Below, one piece after another: positions 16,051 to 24,812 of a stretch of 64,000 nucleotides of DNA (position 1 is its first letter; each line of letters opens with the position of its first letter). The stretch covers positions 1-64,000 of the forward strand of contig NZ_BMDG01000008.1 in the NCBI RefSeq assembly GCF_014635665.1, read 5' to 3'. Position numbers and translations under genes: made by a program. The stretch comes from Isoptericola cucumis. Lineage in GTDB: Bacteria > Actinomycetota > Actinomycetes > Actinomycetales > Cellulomonadaceae. Below the pieces are notes generated by a model, which had not been told where the DNA came from, made no database searches, and saw nothing but the letters and a program-made list of their open reading frames with translations.

Positions 16051-16968
16051 TCAGAGCCGGCCCAGGCTCACGGCAATGAGCAGCTGCGTGACCAGGAACC
16101 CGGAGACCATGTTGAGCCACAGGAACCGGCGCCACCCGGGGCGCGCCCGCTCGCACTCGTCGTCGGCGAGGCGGCGCAGCGGCGCGATGCTCACCAGGTA
16201 CGGCACGGGCAGCACGGCGGCGAGCAGACCCGGCCACCCGGCGGCGAGCATGGCGACGACGGCGGCGGCGTATCCGGCCATGGCCGCCCGGACGGTGGCG
16301 CCGGCCCCGAGCCAGGTGGCCACCGAGGCGATGCCCGCCTGACGGTCGGCGCCGATGTCCTGCACCGCGCCGAAGGCGTGCGAGGCCATGCCCCACAGGA
16401 AGAACGCGACGACCGTGGCGACCGCGGCTCGGCCGGGCTCCGCCCCGGCGAGGACGAGCCCGAGCACCGCGGGGCTCACGAAGTGGGTGCTCGAGGTGAT
16501 CGAGTCCAGCACCGGCCGCTCCTTGAACCGGAGCACGGGCGCCGAGTACGCCACCACGGCGACGACGCTCACCGTGAGCACCGCCGTCGAGGCCGGGGTG
16601 CCGACGGCGACGAGGAACGCGAGGAACGGCAGGTTGGACAGCGCGGCGGACCACAGGACGGTGCGGTGCCACGCGCGGTCCAGGACCACCCCCTCGACGC
16701 CCCCCTTGCGGGGGTTGCGCAGGTCCGACTCGTAGTCGAAGACGTCGTTCACGCCGTACATGAGCAGGTTGTACGGCACGAGGAAGTACAGCGTCCCGAC
16801 CACGAGGACGGCGTCGAGCCCGCCGCCGCTCACGAGGTACGCGGCAGCGAACGGGTAGGCCGTGTTGACCCAGCTGATCGGCCGGGACGCGCCGACGAGC
16901 TGCCGCACCGCCGCGGCGCCGGACGGGCGCGGCCGCGCGGGCCCCGCCACCGTTCCCTTGTCGCTCAC
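16051..16968 (-). CDS. crtEb: Lycopene elongase (UbiA-type prenyltransferase)
   Basis: 305 residues. It is a UbiA-superfamily membrane prenyltransferase with the two aspartate motifs NDVFDYESDLRNP near 71 and GAVQDIGADRQAG near 200, and about eight hydrophobic helices. In C50 carotenoid pathways this enzyme adds dimethylallyl units to lycopene, giving flavuxanthin or related products. GTG at 16968 overlaps the crtYf stop (GTGA). It is the last gene of the carotenoid operon. Confidence 0.9.
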   Translation of the reverse strand: MSDKGTVAGPARPRPSGAAAVRQLVGASRPISWVNTAYPFAAAYLVSGGGLDAVLVVGTLYFLVPYNLLMYGVNDVFDYESDLRNPRKGGVEGVVLDRAWHRTVLWSAALSNLPFLAFLVAVGTPASTAVLTVSVVAVVAYSAPVLRFKERPVLDSITSSTHFVSPAVLGLVLAGAEPGRAAVATVVAFFLWGMASHAFGAVQDIGADRQAGIASVATWLGAGATVRAAMAGYAAAVVAMLAAGWPGLLAAVLPVPYLVSIAPLRRLADDECERARPGWRRFLWLNMVSGFLVTQLLIAVSLGRL

Positions 16969-17300
16969 GGCTCGTCCCCCTCCGCCGGGGCCCTCGGGGG
17001 ACGGCGGTGGCCGAGCAGCTCCCACGTGGCGGGCAGGAGCAGCGCGGCGGCGACGGGCCAGGCGAAGTCCTCCACCGGGGCGTCGATGATCCGCAGCCCG
17101 CTGAGCGACGCCTCGTCGTAGCGGAACAGGTCGGCGGCGATCATCACCGAGTCGAAGACCGCCGTCAGGACGACGAGCACGGCCGCCACGAGCCCGACCC
17201 TGACCCACCACCACGCGGGCGGGCGGACCCGCACCGCGCACACGAGAGCCACGACCGCGGCCGCGCCGACCACCACCCAGCCCAGCGTCGCGTAGCTCAT
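16965..17300 (-). CDS. crtYf: C50 carotenoid cyclase subunit, CrtYf-like
   Basis: 111 residues with three transmembrane helices. It contains DSVMIAADLFRY and the PVEDFAW motif of heterodimeric lycopene cyclase-type subunits. With the CrtYe-like partner it should close epsilon/gamma-type rings on the C50 chain. ATG at 17300 overlaps the crtYe stop (ATGA), and its own stop overlaps the crtEb start. Confidence 0.85.
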   Translation of the reverse strand: MSYATLGWVVVGAAAVVALVCAVRVRPPAWWWVRVGLVAAVLVVLTAVFDSVMIAADLFRYDEASLSGLRIIDAPVEDFAWPVAAALLLPATWELLGHRRPPRAPAEGDEP

Positions 17301-17620
17301 CGCCGCTCCCTCCCGCGGTCCACGCGCCCCAGCAGGCCGAACAGCACCATCGTCAGGTAGCACAGGAACGTCACGAAGACGACCTCCTCGACCGGCAGGT
17401 GCGGGAGCACCTCGAGCCCGCTCAGGGACGCGCCGGCGCCGCGGCCGTAGAAGCCCAGCACGATCGCGGCGACGTCCACGAGGAGGAAGAAGGCCACGCC
17501 GCACGCGAGGGTGACCAGGCCCCGCCGCGGGCGGGCGAAGAGGAACAGCTTCCATCGCCGGTCCATCGCCACCATGCCCGCCGACGACAGCAGGAGGCAG
17601 GCCAGGTAGAGCCACCTCAT
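17297..17620 (-). CDS. crtYe: C50 carotenoid cyclase subunit, CrtYe-like
   Basis: 107 residues with three transmembrane helices. It contains DRRWKLFLFARPRR and the LPVEEVVFVTFL motif characteristic of small lycopene cyclase subunits. It pairs with the next gene. ATG at 17620 overlaps the crtI stop by 4 bp. The order crtB-crtI-crtYe-crtYf-crtEb is the one known from Corynebacterium glutamicum decaprenoxanthin synthesis. Confidence 0.85.
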   Translation of the reverse strand: MRWLYLACLLLSSAGMVAMDRRWKLFLFARPRRGLVTLACGVAFFLLVDVAAIVLGFYGRGAGASLSGLEVLPHLPVEEVVFVTFLCYLTMVLFGLLGRVDRGRERR

Positions 17621-19239
17621 GCCGGCTCCGGCAACGGCTCGGGCAGCGGGCCCGTCGACCGGTCGCCGTGCAACCGCTTGAGCAGGATCTCCGCGCTGAT
17701 CAGGCACATCGGCAGGCCGATCCCCGGGATGGTGCTCGACCCGGCGTAGTAGAGGCCGTCCACCTTGCGCGACGCGTTGCGCCCCCTCAGGAAGGCGCTC
17801 TGCCGCCAGGTGTGCGCCGGCCCGAGCGCGCCGCCGGACCAGGAGTGGAAGTCTGCCAGGAAGTCCCCCGGGCCGACGGTCCGGCGCACCACCACACGCT
17901 CCCGCAGGTCGGGCGCCCGGGCCCAGTCCGCGACCTGGTCGATCGCCGCGTCGGCCACGCGCTCCACCACGGGGTCACCGGCACCGGCGAGACCGCCGCG
18001 CCCGATGCCCGGGTCGGGCGGCACGGGCACGAGGACGAAGAGGTTCTCGAAGCCCTCCGGGGCGACCGTCGGGTCGGTGGCCGACGGCCGGCAGACGTAG
18101 CAGGACGCCGGCTCCGGCACGCGCCGGTCGGGGCCGAAGATGTCGTCGAAGTTGCGGGTCCAGTCCCGCGTGAAGAACAGCGAGTGGTGCGCCAGCTGCG
18201 GCAGCCCGCCCCGCACCCCGAGGTAGACCAGGACGGCACCCGGCCCGGACTCCCGCCGGTCCCACCAGCGCTGCGGGTAGGTCTGCAGCTCCGGGGGCAG
18301 CAGCGCGGTCTCCACGTGGTGCAGGTCCGCGGCGCCCACCACGACGTCGGCCGGCACGGTGCGCTCCCGGCCGCCGCCCTCCCGGTAGCGGACGCCCGTG
18401 ACGCCGGGCCGGCCACGGCGCGGCCGGGTCGTCGTGATCGCCGTGACGGTGGCCCCGGTGCGCAGGCGGGCGCCCTCCTTCTCCGCGAGGGCCGCGATCG
18501 CGTCGACGACGCGCACGACCCCGCCCTGCGGGTAGCGGACGCCGTCGACCAGGTCGAGCTGGCTCATCATGTGGTACATGCTCGGCGCCCGGTCCGGGGA
18601 CGACCCGAGGAACACGGCGGCATACCCGAGGACCTGCCGCAGCCGCGGGTCGGCGAACGACCGGGCCACGAAGCCCTCGAGCGGGCTGCCGAACAGCCTC
18701 AGCAGGCGCCGGGACCGGACCAGCACGTCCCGGCGCAGCATCGGCGCCAGGGACTCGAAGCTCGTGTAGAGGAACCGCCGGGTCGCGACGTCGTAGACGT
18801 CCCGCGCGGAGGCGAGGTAGCGCTCGAGGCGCGCCCCCGCACCCGGCTCGATCGCCTCGAACGTCGCCAGGTTGGCGGCCTGGTCGGCGTGCACGTCGAC
18901 CGGCCGGCCCTCCCCCTCGAAGTAGACCCGGTACCCGGGCTCGAGGACCTCGAGGTCCAGCTCGGCGTCGGCGGTGGTGCCGAGCAGGCGGAAGAAGTGG
19001 TCGAAGACCTCCGGCATGAGGTACCACGACGGGCCGGTGTCGAACCGGAAGCCGTCCTGCGCCCACGTGCCCGCCCGGCCGCCGAGCCCGTCGCGCTGCT
19101 CCAGCACCTGCACGTCGTACCCGTCACGGGCGAGCAGCGCGGCGCTCGCGAGCCCCGCCACTCCCCCGCCGACGACGACGGCCCGACGCGCACCCCGCCC
19201 AGCGCTCGTCCCGGTGCTCGTCCCGGTGCCCGCCGTCAC
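17617..19239 (-). CDS. crtI: Phytoene desaturase
   Basis: 540 residues. The N-terminal FAD-binding motif is VVVGGGVAGLASAALLARDG with LEQRDGLGGRAGTW. The C-terminal region SSTIPGIGLPMCLISAE is the conserved FAD-contact segment of CrtI-type desaturases. It introduces the conjugated double bonds that turn phytoene into lycopene at the membrane. Length is in the usual range. The GTG start overlaps the crtB stop. Confidence 0.95.
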   Translation of the reverse strand: MTAGTGTSTGTSAGRGARRAVVVGGGVAGLASAALLARDGYDVQVLEQRDGLGGRAGTWAQDGFRFDTGPSWYLMPEVFDHFFRLLGTTADAELDLEVLEPGYRVYFEGEGRPVDVHADQAANLATFEAIEPGAGARLERYLASARDVYDVATRRFLYTSFESLAPMLRRDVLVRSRRLLRLFGSPLEGFVARSFADPRLRQVLGYAAVFLGSSPDRAPSMYHMMSQLDLVDGVRYPQGGVVRVVDAIAALAEKEGARLRTGATVTAITTTRPRRGRPGVTGVRYREGGGRERTVPADVVVGAADLHHVETALLPPELQTYPQRWWDRRESGPGAVLVYLGVRGGLPQLAHHSLFFTRDWTRNFDDIFGPDRRVPEPASCYVCRPSATDPTVAPEGFENLFVLVPVPPDPGIGRGGLAGAGDPVVERVADAAIDQVADWARAPDLRERVVVRRTVGPGDFLADFHSWSGGALGPAHTWRQSAFLRGRNASRKVDGLYYAGSSTIPGIGLPMCLISAEILLKRLHGDRSTGPLPEPLPEPA

Positions 19240-20123
19240 GACCGGCCGCCCGCGACGCAGGCCCGCACGAGGATCCAGCCCTTGGCCGGGTTCGGCACCC
19301 GGACCCGGGTGGCCCGCAGGCGGCCGGCGGGCACCGCGCGGAGCCGGTGCGACAGCGCGGCGAACAGGCCGTGCGCGGCGCGCACCGCGCGCCGGCTGCT
19401 GGGCGGAAGCTGCGCGAGGGCGACGGCGGCGGCCGCGAGGTCGGCGTCGATCTCGTCGAGCAGCCGGTCCTGCCGTGCGGCGTCCAGCCGGCCGGCCGTG
19501 CCCGGCAGGTAGGTGCGCCCCCGCAGGTCCTGGTCGGCGCCCAGGTCACGCAGGAAGTTCACCTTCTGGAACGCCGCCCCGAGGCGTCGCGCGCCGGGCG
19601 CGAGGTCCGCGTACCCGACGCGGCCGTCGGCGTCCGGCGCCGCGAGGAAGGCCCGCAGGCACATGAGTCCCACCACCTCGGCGGACCCGTACACGTAGTC
19701 CCGCAGCGTCGCCTCGTCGTGGGCCGTGACGGTGAGGTCCGTGCGCATGGACGCGAAGAACGGGGCGATCAGGTTCGGCCCGATGCCGCAGGCGCGCGCG
19801 GTGAGCGCGAAGGCGTGCACCACGAGGTTCGAGCTGTACCCGGTCCGCACCGCGTCCAGCGTCTGCTCCTCGAGGGCGTCGAGCAGCGGCCCGGCGCGCG
19901 CGGGGTCCGGCACCATCGGGCCGTCCACCAGCTCGTCCGCGACCCGTACCAGGGCATAGACGTTCCGCACCTGGGTGCGCACCGGTTCGGACAGCAGCCG
20001 GCACGCCCACGCGAACGAGGTGGAGTAGCCGGCGATGACGGCGCGGGCGCTGCGCTGGGCGACCCGGTCGTACAGCGGGTCGGCCGGGACGCCCGCCGCC
20101 GGCTCCGCCTCCGTCCTGCTCAT
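19236..20123 (-). CDS. crtB: Phytoene synthase
   Basis: 295 residues. It shows both aspartate-rich motifs of squalene/phytoene synthases: RVADELVDG and FLRDLGADQD followed by LRGRTYLP. It condenses two geranylgeranyl diphosphates to phytoene. ATG at 20123 overlaps the idi stop (ATGA); longer upstream reading is just open frame through idi. No crtE (GGPP synthase) is found in the window, so GGPP must come from a gene elsewhere. Confidence 0.95.
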   Translation of the reverse strand: MSRTEAEPAAGVPADPLYDRVAQRSARAVIAGYSTSFAWACRLLSEPVRTQVRNVYALVRVADELVDGPMVPDPARAGPLLDALEEQTLDAVRTGYSSNLVVHAFALTARACGIGPNLIAPFFASMRTDLTVTAHDEATLRDYVYGSAEVVGLMCLRAFLAAPDADGRVGYADLAPGARRLGAAFQKVNFLRDLGADQDLRGRTYLPGTAGRLDAARQDRLLDEIDADLAAAAVALAQLPPSSRRAVRAAHGLFAALSHRLRAVPAGRLRATRVRVPNPAKGWILVRACVAGGRS

Positions 20124-20704
20124 CCCGCCGCCCGGGTCAGCGGCGTCCGGGTCCGCGACGTCGTCATGCCTGCCGCCAGCAGCTCGTCCATCTGCGCGAC
20201 CAGCCACGGGCTGAGCATCCAGGGCGTGAGGAACACGAGCGCCTCCAGGTCCTCCATGCGCACCCAGCGCGCCTCCAGCACCTCGTCGGGGTTCGGCGTG
20301 GGCGGTCCGTCCGCGAAGCCGAACAGCACGGGGCAGACCTCGTTCTCGACCACGCCGGCGGCGTCCACGGCCCGGTAGCGGAAGCTCGGCAGGACGAGCT
20401 CGAGGGCGGTGACGTCCACGCCGAGCTCGTGCCGGCCGTGGCGGCGCACCGCCTGTCCGACCGACTCTCCGTCGCGAGGGTGCCCGCAGACCGAGCTGGT
20501 CCACACGCCCGGCCACGTGCTCTTCGACAGGGCGCGGCGGGTGACGAGCACCTGCCCGTCGGCGCGGAAGAGGTAGCACGAGAAGCCGAGGTGCAACGGG
20601 GTGTCGGCCGTGTGCACCGTGGCCCGCGGCGCCGTCCCGACGGGGTGACCGGCGTCGTCGAGCAGGACCACGTGGTCCTGCGGGTCCGTGGCGTGACCAC
20701 CCAT
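20120..20704 (-). CDS. idi: Isopentenyl-diphosphate delta-isomerase (type I, Nudix)
   Basis: 194 residues from ATG 20704 with GGAGG upstream. It shows the type I family features LGFSCYLFRADGQVLVTRRA, the WTSSVCGHPRDGES cysteine/histidine segment and the Nudix-like RRHGRHELGV. It interconverts IPP and DMAPP, feeding both GGPP synthesis and the C5 units added by the elongase. It is the first gene of the carotenoid operon. Its 56-bp gap to the divergent MarR gene holds the operator. Confidence 0.93.
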   Translation of the reverse strand: MGGHATDPQDHVVLLDDAGHPVGTAPRATVHTADTPLHLGFSCYLFRADGQVLVTRRALSKSTWPGVWTSSVCGHPRDGESVGQAVRRHGRHELGVDVTALELVLPSFRYRAVDAAGVVENEVCPVLFGFADGPPTPNPDEVLEARWVRMEDLEALVFLTPWMLSPWLVAQMDELLAAGMTTSRTRTPLTRAAG

Positions 20705-20721
20705 CGTCGCCTCCAAAGTAT

Positions 20722-20734
20722 CTAGCCTGGCTAG
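20722..20734. promoter_or_regulatory. MarR-type operator in the idi / marR divergent promoter
   Basis: CTAGCCTGGCTAG is a perfect 13-bp palindrome, 18 bp before the idi start. It overlaps a likely idi promoter (TTGCTA to TACTTT on the minus strand). The same 13 bases recur at 21303-21315. Confidence 0.8.
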
Positions 20735-20760
20735 CAATAAGGAAAGGTAGCATCACCGGC

Positions 20761-21297
20761 ATGGGACCCACCAGCCGTGCGACGCCGTACTGGTACGAGG
20801 ACCGTGACGTCGTCGGGATGCTGGAGGCGCTGAGGACGTTCCGGCGGGCCGACCAGGACATGCGCGCCCGGCTCAGCGCGGGCATGCACATGAACGTCAC
20901 GGACCTGCAGGCCCTGCGGTTCGTGATCGCCGCGGAGAACGCCGGTGAGGTCGCCACGCCGCGCGGGCTCGCCACCCACCTGCACATCTCCACCGCCTCG
21001 ACCACCAAGCTGCTCGACCGCCTGACCGGCTCCGGCCACCTGGCGCGCGAGCCGCACCCGAGCGACCGGCGGTCGCTGGTGGTGGTCGCGACCGACCATG
21101 CGCACGAGGAGGTGCGCGAGCGGCTGGCCCGGATGCACGAGCGGATGGCCGAGATCGCCCGCGAGGTGCCGGTCGACGCGCGCCCCGCGGTCGAGGACTT
21201 CCTGGTCCGGATGGCGGCGCACCTGGACACCGAGGGGGACGTCCCGCCCTTGCGGCCCGCGCCCCGTCGCCCGGCTGCACCGACGACGTCGGGGTAA
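20761..21297 (+). CDS. MarR-family regulator of the carotenoid genes (CrtR-like role)
   Basis: 178 residues with a winged helix: VTDLQALRFVIAAEN, then LATHLHISTASTTKLLDRLTGSGHLAREPHPSDRRS, including the wing. A MarR regulator divergent from a crt operon parallels CrtR of Corynebacterium glutamicum, which responds to GGPP. Its palindrome lies in the shared promoter and again just after its own stop, before the next gene. Function is inferred from position and operator pairing; direct relation to CrtR is not shown. Confidence 0.88.
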   Translation: MGPTSRATPYWYEDRDVVGMLEALRTFRRADQDMRARLSAGMHMNVTDLQALRFVIAAENAGEVATPRGLATHLHISTASTTKLLDRLTGSGHLAREPHPSDRRSLVVVATDHAHEEVRERLARMHERMAEIAREVPVDARPAVEDFLVRMAAHLDTEGDVPPLRPAPRRPAAPTTSG

Positions 21298-21301
21298 TGT
21301 A

Positions 21302-21316
21302 GCTAGCCTGGCTAGC
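21302..21316. promoter_or_regulatory. Second MarR-type operator, before the DUF2867 oxidoreductase
   Basis: GCTAGCCTGGCTAGC, containing the exact 13-bp palindrome of 20722-20734. It is 5 bp after the marR stop and 13 bp before the GTG at 21330, so binding would block the promoter start or leader of the next gene. Confidence 0.78.
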
Positions 21317-21329
21317 GAGAGGATTCGCC

Positions 21330-22808
21330 GTGAGCACCGACGAGCTCGTGCTGGTGACCGGCGCCACCGGCTACATCGGAGGTCGGCTCGTCCCGGAGCT
21401 GCTCGCGGCCGGCTACGCCGTCCGCGTGCTCGTGCGCCATCCCGAGCGGGTCGAGACGCGGGACTGGGCCGGCGACGTGGAGGTGGTCGCCGGAGACGCC
21501 GAGTCGCCCGACGACCTGGCTCGTGCGCTCGACGGCGCCGACGTCGCCTACTACCTCGTCCACGCCCTGGGGGCGGGCCCGGGGTTCGCGGACCGCGACC
21601 GCGCCACCGCCCGCGGCTTCGCGGACGCTGCCCGCACGGCAGGGCTGCGCCGCGTCGTCTACCTCGGCGGGCTGCACCCCGACCAGGAACGCCTGTCTCC
21701 CCACCTGGAGTCCCGCCGGGAGGTCGAGGAGATCCTGCTCGCCGGCGACGTCCCGACGATCGCGCTCCGGGCGGCGGTGATCCTCGGCTCCGGCAGCGCG
21801 TCGTTCGAGATGATGCGCTACCTCACCGAACGGCTCCCCGCGATGGTCGCCCCGCGGTGGGTGGACAACCGGATCCAGCCGATCGCCGTGCGCGACGTGC
21901 TGCGCTACCTCGTGGGCGCCGCCAGCATCCCGGGAACGGTCAGCAGGGCCTTCGACATCGGCGGGCCCGACGTCCTCACCTACCGGCAGATGATGCAGCG
22001 CTACGCCGCGGTCGCCGGGCTGCGACTGCGGCTGATCCTGACCGTGCCGGTGCTCACCCCCCGACTGGCAAGTCTGTGGGTCGGCCTCGTGACGCCCGTG
22101 CCCCCGGCCATCGCGCGCCCCCTCGTCGGCTCGCTGGTGCACGAGGTGGTGGCCCGGGACCAGGACGTCAAGGAGTACCTGCCCGACCCGCCGGGCGGGC
22201 TCGTCGGCTTCGACGACGCGGTCGCCCTCGCCCTCGCCCGGGTCCGCGACCTCGACGTCCGGACGAGCTGGGCGGGCGCCTCCACCCCCGGCGCGCCCTC
22301 CGACCCGCTCCCCGAGGACCCCGACTGGTCGGGCGGCAGCCTCGTCGTGGACGACCGTTCACGCACCGTCGCCACCAGCCCCGAGTCGCTCTGGTCGGTG
22401 ATCGAAGGCATCGGCGGCGCCCACGGCTGGTACTCCTGGCGCCTCGGATGGGTGGCACGGGGCGTCATGGACCGGCTCTTCGGCGGCCCCGGCCTGCGCC
22501 GGGGCCGGCGGCACCCCGACCGGCTCGCCCCCGGCGACGCGCTCGACTGGTGGCGGGTGGAGAAGGTCGTCCCGGGGCGCCTGCTGCGGCTGCGCGCGGA
22601 GATGCGGCTGCCCGGGCTCGCCTGGCTCGAGCTGTCCGTCGAGGACGACGACGGGCGCACGATGTTCCGCCAGCGCGCGATCTTCTCCCCGCGCGGCCTT
22701 CCGGGCCAGCTGTACTGGTGGGCGATCAGCCCGTTCCACGGCATCGTCTTCGGCGGCATGCAGCGCAACATCGCCCGCGCCGCCGAGGAACATGGCGCCG
22801 CAGGGTGA
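21330..22808 (+). CDS. NAD(P)-binding SDR-like protein with C-terminal DUF2867 domain
   Basis: 492 residues. Residues 1-300 are an atypical SDR / NDUFA9-like Rossmann fold (LVLVTGATGYIGGRLVPELL). Residues about 335-490 are a START-like DUF2867 domain (SPESLWSVIEGIGGAHGWYS). GTG at 21330 is preceded by GAGAGGA. It carries the same operator as the carotenoid operon, so it is probably co-induced; a role in lipid or pigment handling is a guess. No catalytic role is known to me for this fusion. Confidence 0.85.
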   Translation: MSTDELVLVTGATGYIGGRLVPELLAAGYAVRVLVRHPERVETRDWAGDVEVVAGDAESPDDLARALDGADVAYYLVHALGAGPGFADRDRATARGFADAARTAGLRRVVYLGGLHPDQERLSPHLESRREVEEILLAGDVPTIALRAAVILGSGSASFEMMRYLTERLPAMVAPRWVDNRIQPIAVRDVLRYLVGAASIPGTVSRAFDIGGPDVLTYRQMMQRYAAVAGLRLRLILTVPVLTPRLASLWVGLVTPVPPAIARPLVGSLVHEVVARDQDVKEYLPDPPGGLVGFDDAVALALARVRDLDVRTSWAGASTPGAPSDPLPEDPDWSGGSLVVDDRSRTVATSPESLWSVIEGIGGAHGWYSWRLGWVARGVMDRLFGGPGLRRGRRHPDRLAPGDALDWWRVEKVVPGRLLRLRAEMRLPGLAWLELSVEDDDGRTMFRQRAIFSPRGLPGQLYWWAISPFHGIVFGGMQRNIARAAEEHGAAG

Positions 22809-22843
22809 GCGGCGTACGCCCTCGCCGCGCCACCTTGCCGCCC

Positions 22844-23161
22844 TCAGCCGCGGGCCCGGCGCGCCCCGAGGGGGCCGCCGAAGACCATCGAGATCCCCAG
22901 CACGTAGCCGACGTCGTACCAGTTGCCGTTGTTGTGCACCTCGTAGACGGACACGGTGTCCGTGAACAGGGAGACGACGAACGTCACCGGCAGGATCATC
23001 CCCTGCCACAGCCCCCACCAGAACCCGTAGGGGCCCGCGCCGCCGAGCGTCTGCGTGTCCACCCCCGGGTTCGGCCCCGCCGCGCAGGCGGACACGACGA
23101 GCAGGACCACCAGGGCGGTCGCGACCGCCGTCGTCGTGCGCACGCGAGCTCGCGAGGTCAT
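22844..23161 (-). CDS. Conserved small membrane/lipoprotein of unknown function
   Basis: 105 residues. It begins with a signal-like helix and a lipobox-like VVSACAAG, then GFWWGLWQGMILPVTFVVSLF and VYEVHNNGNWYDVGY. This Trp-rich motif recurs in a family of short actinobacterial and other bacterial hypothetical proteins. It is convergent with the DUF2867 gene, 35 bp away. Function unknown. Confidence 0.75.
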   Translation of the reverse strand: MTSRARVRTTTAVATALVVLLVVSACAAGPNPGVDTQTLGGAGPYGFWWGLWQGMILPVTFVVSLFTDTVSVYEVHNNGNWYDVGYVLGISMVFGGPLGARRARG

Positions 23162-23293
23162 GCCGTCACTGTCGCACTGCGGGACCGCCGTCGCGCGCCG
23201 TCGCCCCTGCCCGGCGGGTGTCGGTGGAGCGCGGAAGACTTGACGGTGCGCGCCGCCGGCACCGTCGCCGGGGCCGACCCCGAGGAGGTAGCG

Positions 23294-24049
23294 ATGAGCA
23301 CCGACACGACCGCTGGGCATCCCCCGGACCCCGACTCCGCCGGGACGCTGGGCTCGGTGGTGTTCGACGCCCCTGACCCGCGGGCCTCCGCCGGATTCTG
23401 GCGGGCGCTGACCGGGGCACGGGAACAGCCGGGCTACGGGCAGGACTGGGTCGCGCTGCGCACCCCGGACGGCTGGGGGCTGGACTTCCAGCCCGCCCCG
23501 GACCTGCGCCCGCCCGAGTGGCCCGGGCAGGACCGCCCGCAGCAGCTGCACCTGGACCTGCGCGTGCCCGACGTGGCGGCCGAGGTGGAGCGCGCCGTCG
23601 GCCTCGGCGCCACGGTGCTGCGCGAGAACCCGGAGTGGACCACGCTGGCCGACCCCGCCGGCCACCCGTTCGACCTGTGCCACGCACCCGAGGGCGACGG
23701 GCTGACCGTCATGGGCGTGACCTTCGACGTGCCCGACGCGTCCGAGGCGGCGGCGTTCTGGTCACGGATCCTCGGCGACCCGGTGGTCTACGACGCCGAG
23801 GGGATGGCGATGCTCGGCGGCGAGCGGGCCGTGCTGTTCCAGCAGGTCGAGGGGTACACCGCCCCGCGCTGGCCCGACCCCGCGTACCCGCAGCAGCTGC
23901 ACCTGGACCTGCAGGTGCCGGACGGCGACCTCGACGCCGCCGAGCAGGCGGCGCTCGCGGCGGGCGCGACGCGACTGCCCGGCGGGGAGGACACCTTCCG
24001 CGTGTTCGCCGACCCGGCCGGCCACCCGTTCTGCCTCTGCACGTCCTAG
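23294..24049 (+). CDS. VOC-family protein with two glyoxalase-like domains
   Basis: 251 residues built of two tandem vicinal-oxygen-chelate units. Each ends in the same block: WTTLADPAGHPFDLC and FRVFADPAGHPFCLC. Each also has a QQLHLDL segment. Such duplicated units form one metal- or ligand-binding site and include glyoxalases, dioxygenases and antibiotic-binding proteins. GAGGAGG before ATG 23294 supports the start. Substrate unknown. Confidence 0.88.
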   Translation: MSTDTTAGHPPDPDSAGTLGSVVFDAPDPRASAGFWRALTGAREQPGYGQDWVALRTPDGWGLDFQPAPDLRPPEWPGQDRPQQLHLDLRVPDVAAEVERAVGLGATVLRENPEWTTLADPAGHPFDLCHAPEGDGLTVMGVTFDVPDASEAAAFWSRILGDPVVYDAEGMAMLGGERAVLFQQVEGYTAPRWPDPAYPQQLHLDLQVPDGDLDAAEQAALAAGATRLPGGEDTFRVFADPAGHPFCLCTS

Positions 24050-24076
24050 CCGCGACCTGCCGGAGCCCAGCCCGGG

Positions 24077-24697
24077 CTAGGCGGGCAGCAGCAGGGCCGG
24101 GCGGTCCGGATGGTCGACCCGGACGACGACGTCCGCACGCCGCTCCGGTCGCGCCTCGCGGCGGTAGCGCCCGTAGGCGGCCAGGGTCCAGGCCTCGTCG
24201 AGCGGGGTGTTCCGGGTCTCGGTCGCGGGACTCAGCGCGAGGTGGACGGCGAGGTCGGCGTCGAGCCCGCGCCCGAGCAGCAGCGACCCGTCGAGCACGA
24301 CGACGGTGCCCGCCGGCGCTTCGGCGTAGCCGGCGCGGGTGGAGCGGCCGGTCGCCGGGTCGCGCAGGGACGGCAGCCAGCGGCCCCGCCGCACGACAGA
24401 CGTGAGCACCTCACGGTTGAGCGCCTCGACGTCGAGCCACGCGTCGAGCAGCGAGTCCGGGTCGCGGTGCCCGTGCTCGAGCCGCAGCGAGCGCTGGCGC
24501 AGGAAGTCGCGCGCGCCGACCCGGGCCGTCGGGCGACCCGCGGCACGCAGCGGCTCGACCAGCGCGTCCGCGAGCGCCTCCGGCCGCGTGGAGGGGTGCC
24601 CGTCGACGAGCACGCGTACCGGGCGCGCGTCGTGGGTGAGCACCCGTTCGACGACGTGCGCCACCACACCGTCCGGGGTCACGGGCTGCACGTGCAC
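24077..24697 (-). CDS. Uridine kinase-like P-loop-derived protein
   Basis: 206 residues, similar to actinobacterial proteins labelled uridine kinase. It shows RVLVDGHPSTRPEALADALVEPL, where a phosphate-binding loop would lie, followed by an ARDFLRQRSLRLEHG segment and VVVLDGSLLLG as a Walker-B-like strand. A canonical GxxxxGKS/T is missing (GHPSTRPE), so kinase activity is doubtful. GTG 24697 is chosen by homology-like alignment; a GTG two codons later is possible. Confidence 0.75.
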   Translation of the reverse strand: MHVQPVTPDGVVAHVVERVLTHDARPVRVLVDGHPSTRPEALADALVEPLRAAGRPTARVGARDFLRQRSLRLEHGHRDPDSLLDAWLDVEALNREVLTSVVRRGRWLPSLRDPATGRSTRAGYAEAPAGTVVVLDGSLLLGRGLDADLAVHLALSPATETRNTPLDEAWTLAAYGRYRREARPERRADVVVRVDHPDRPALLLPA

Positions 24698-24812
24698 GCC
24701 GTCATGCTGCCACCTCGCCTCCGCGAACCGGAGGCGACTCCATCCGTTGTTCACCGAGTCTTCGGTTCCAGGTCCGACGGTCTCGTAATTCGCCGTCACC
24801 TTCGCCGGGTGT

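Noticed and set aside
16051..24049. A GGPP synthase gene (crtE) near the carotenoid operon
   Set aside because: I looked for the prenyl-diphosphate synthase aspartate motifs in all neighbouring genes and found none.
24748..24775. PHO box upstream of phnD
   Set aside because: One GTTCACC is present, but the next 11-bp unit matches poorly.
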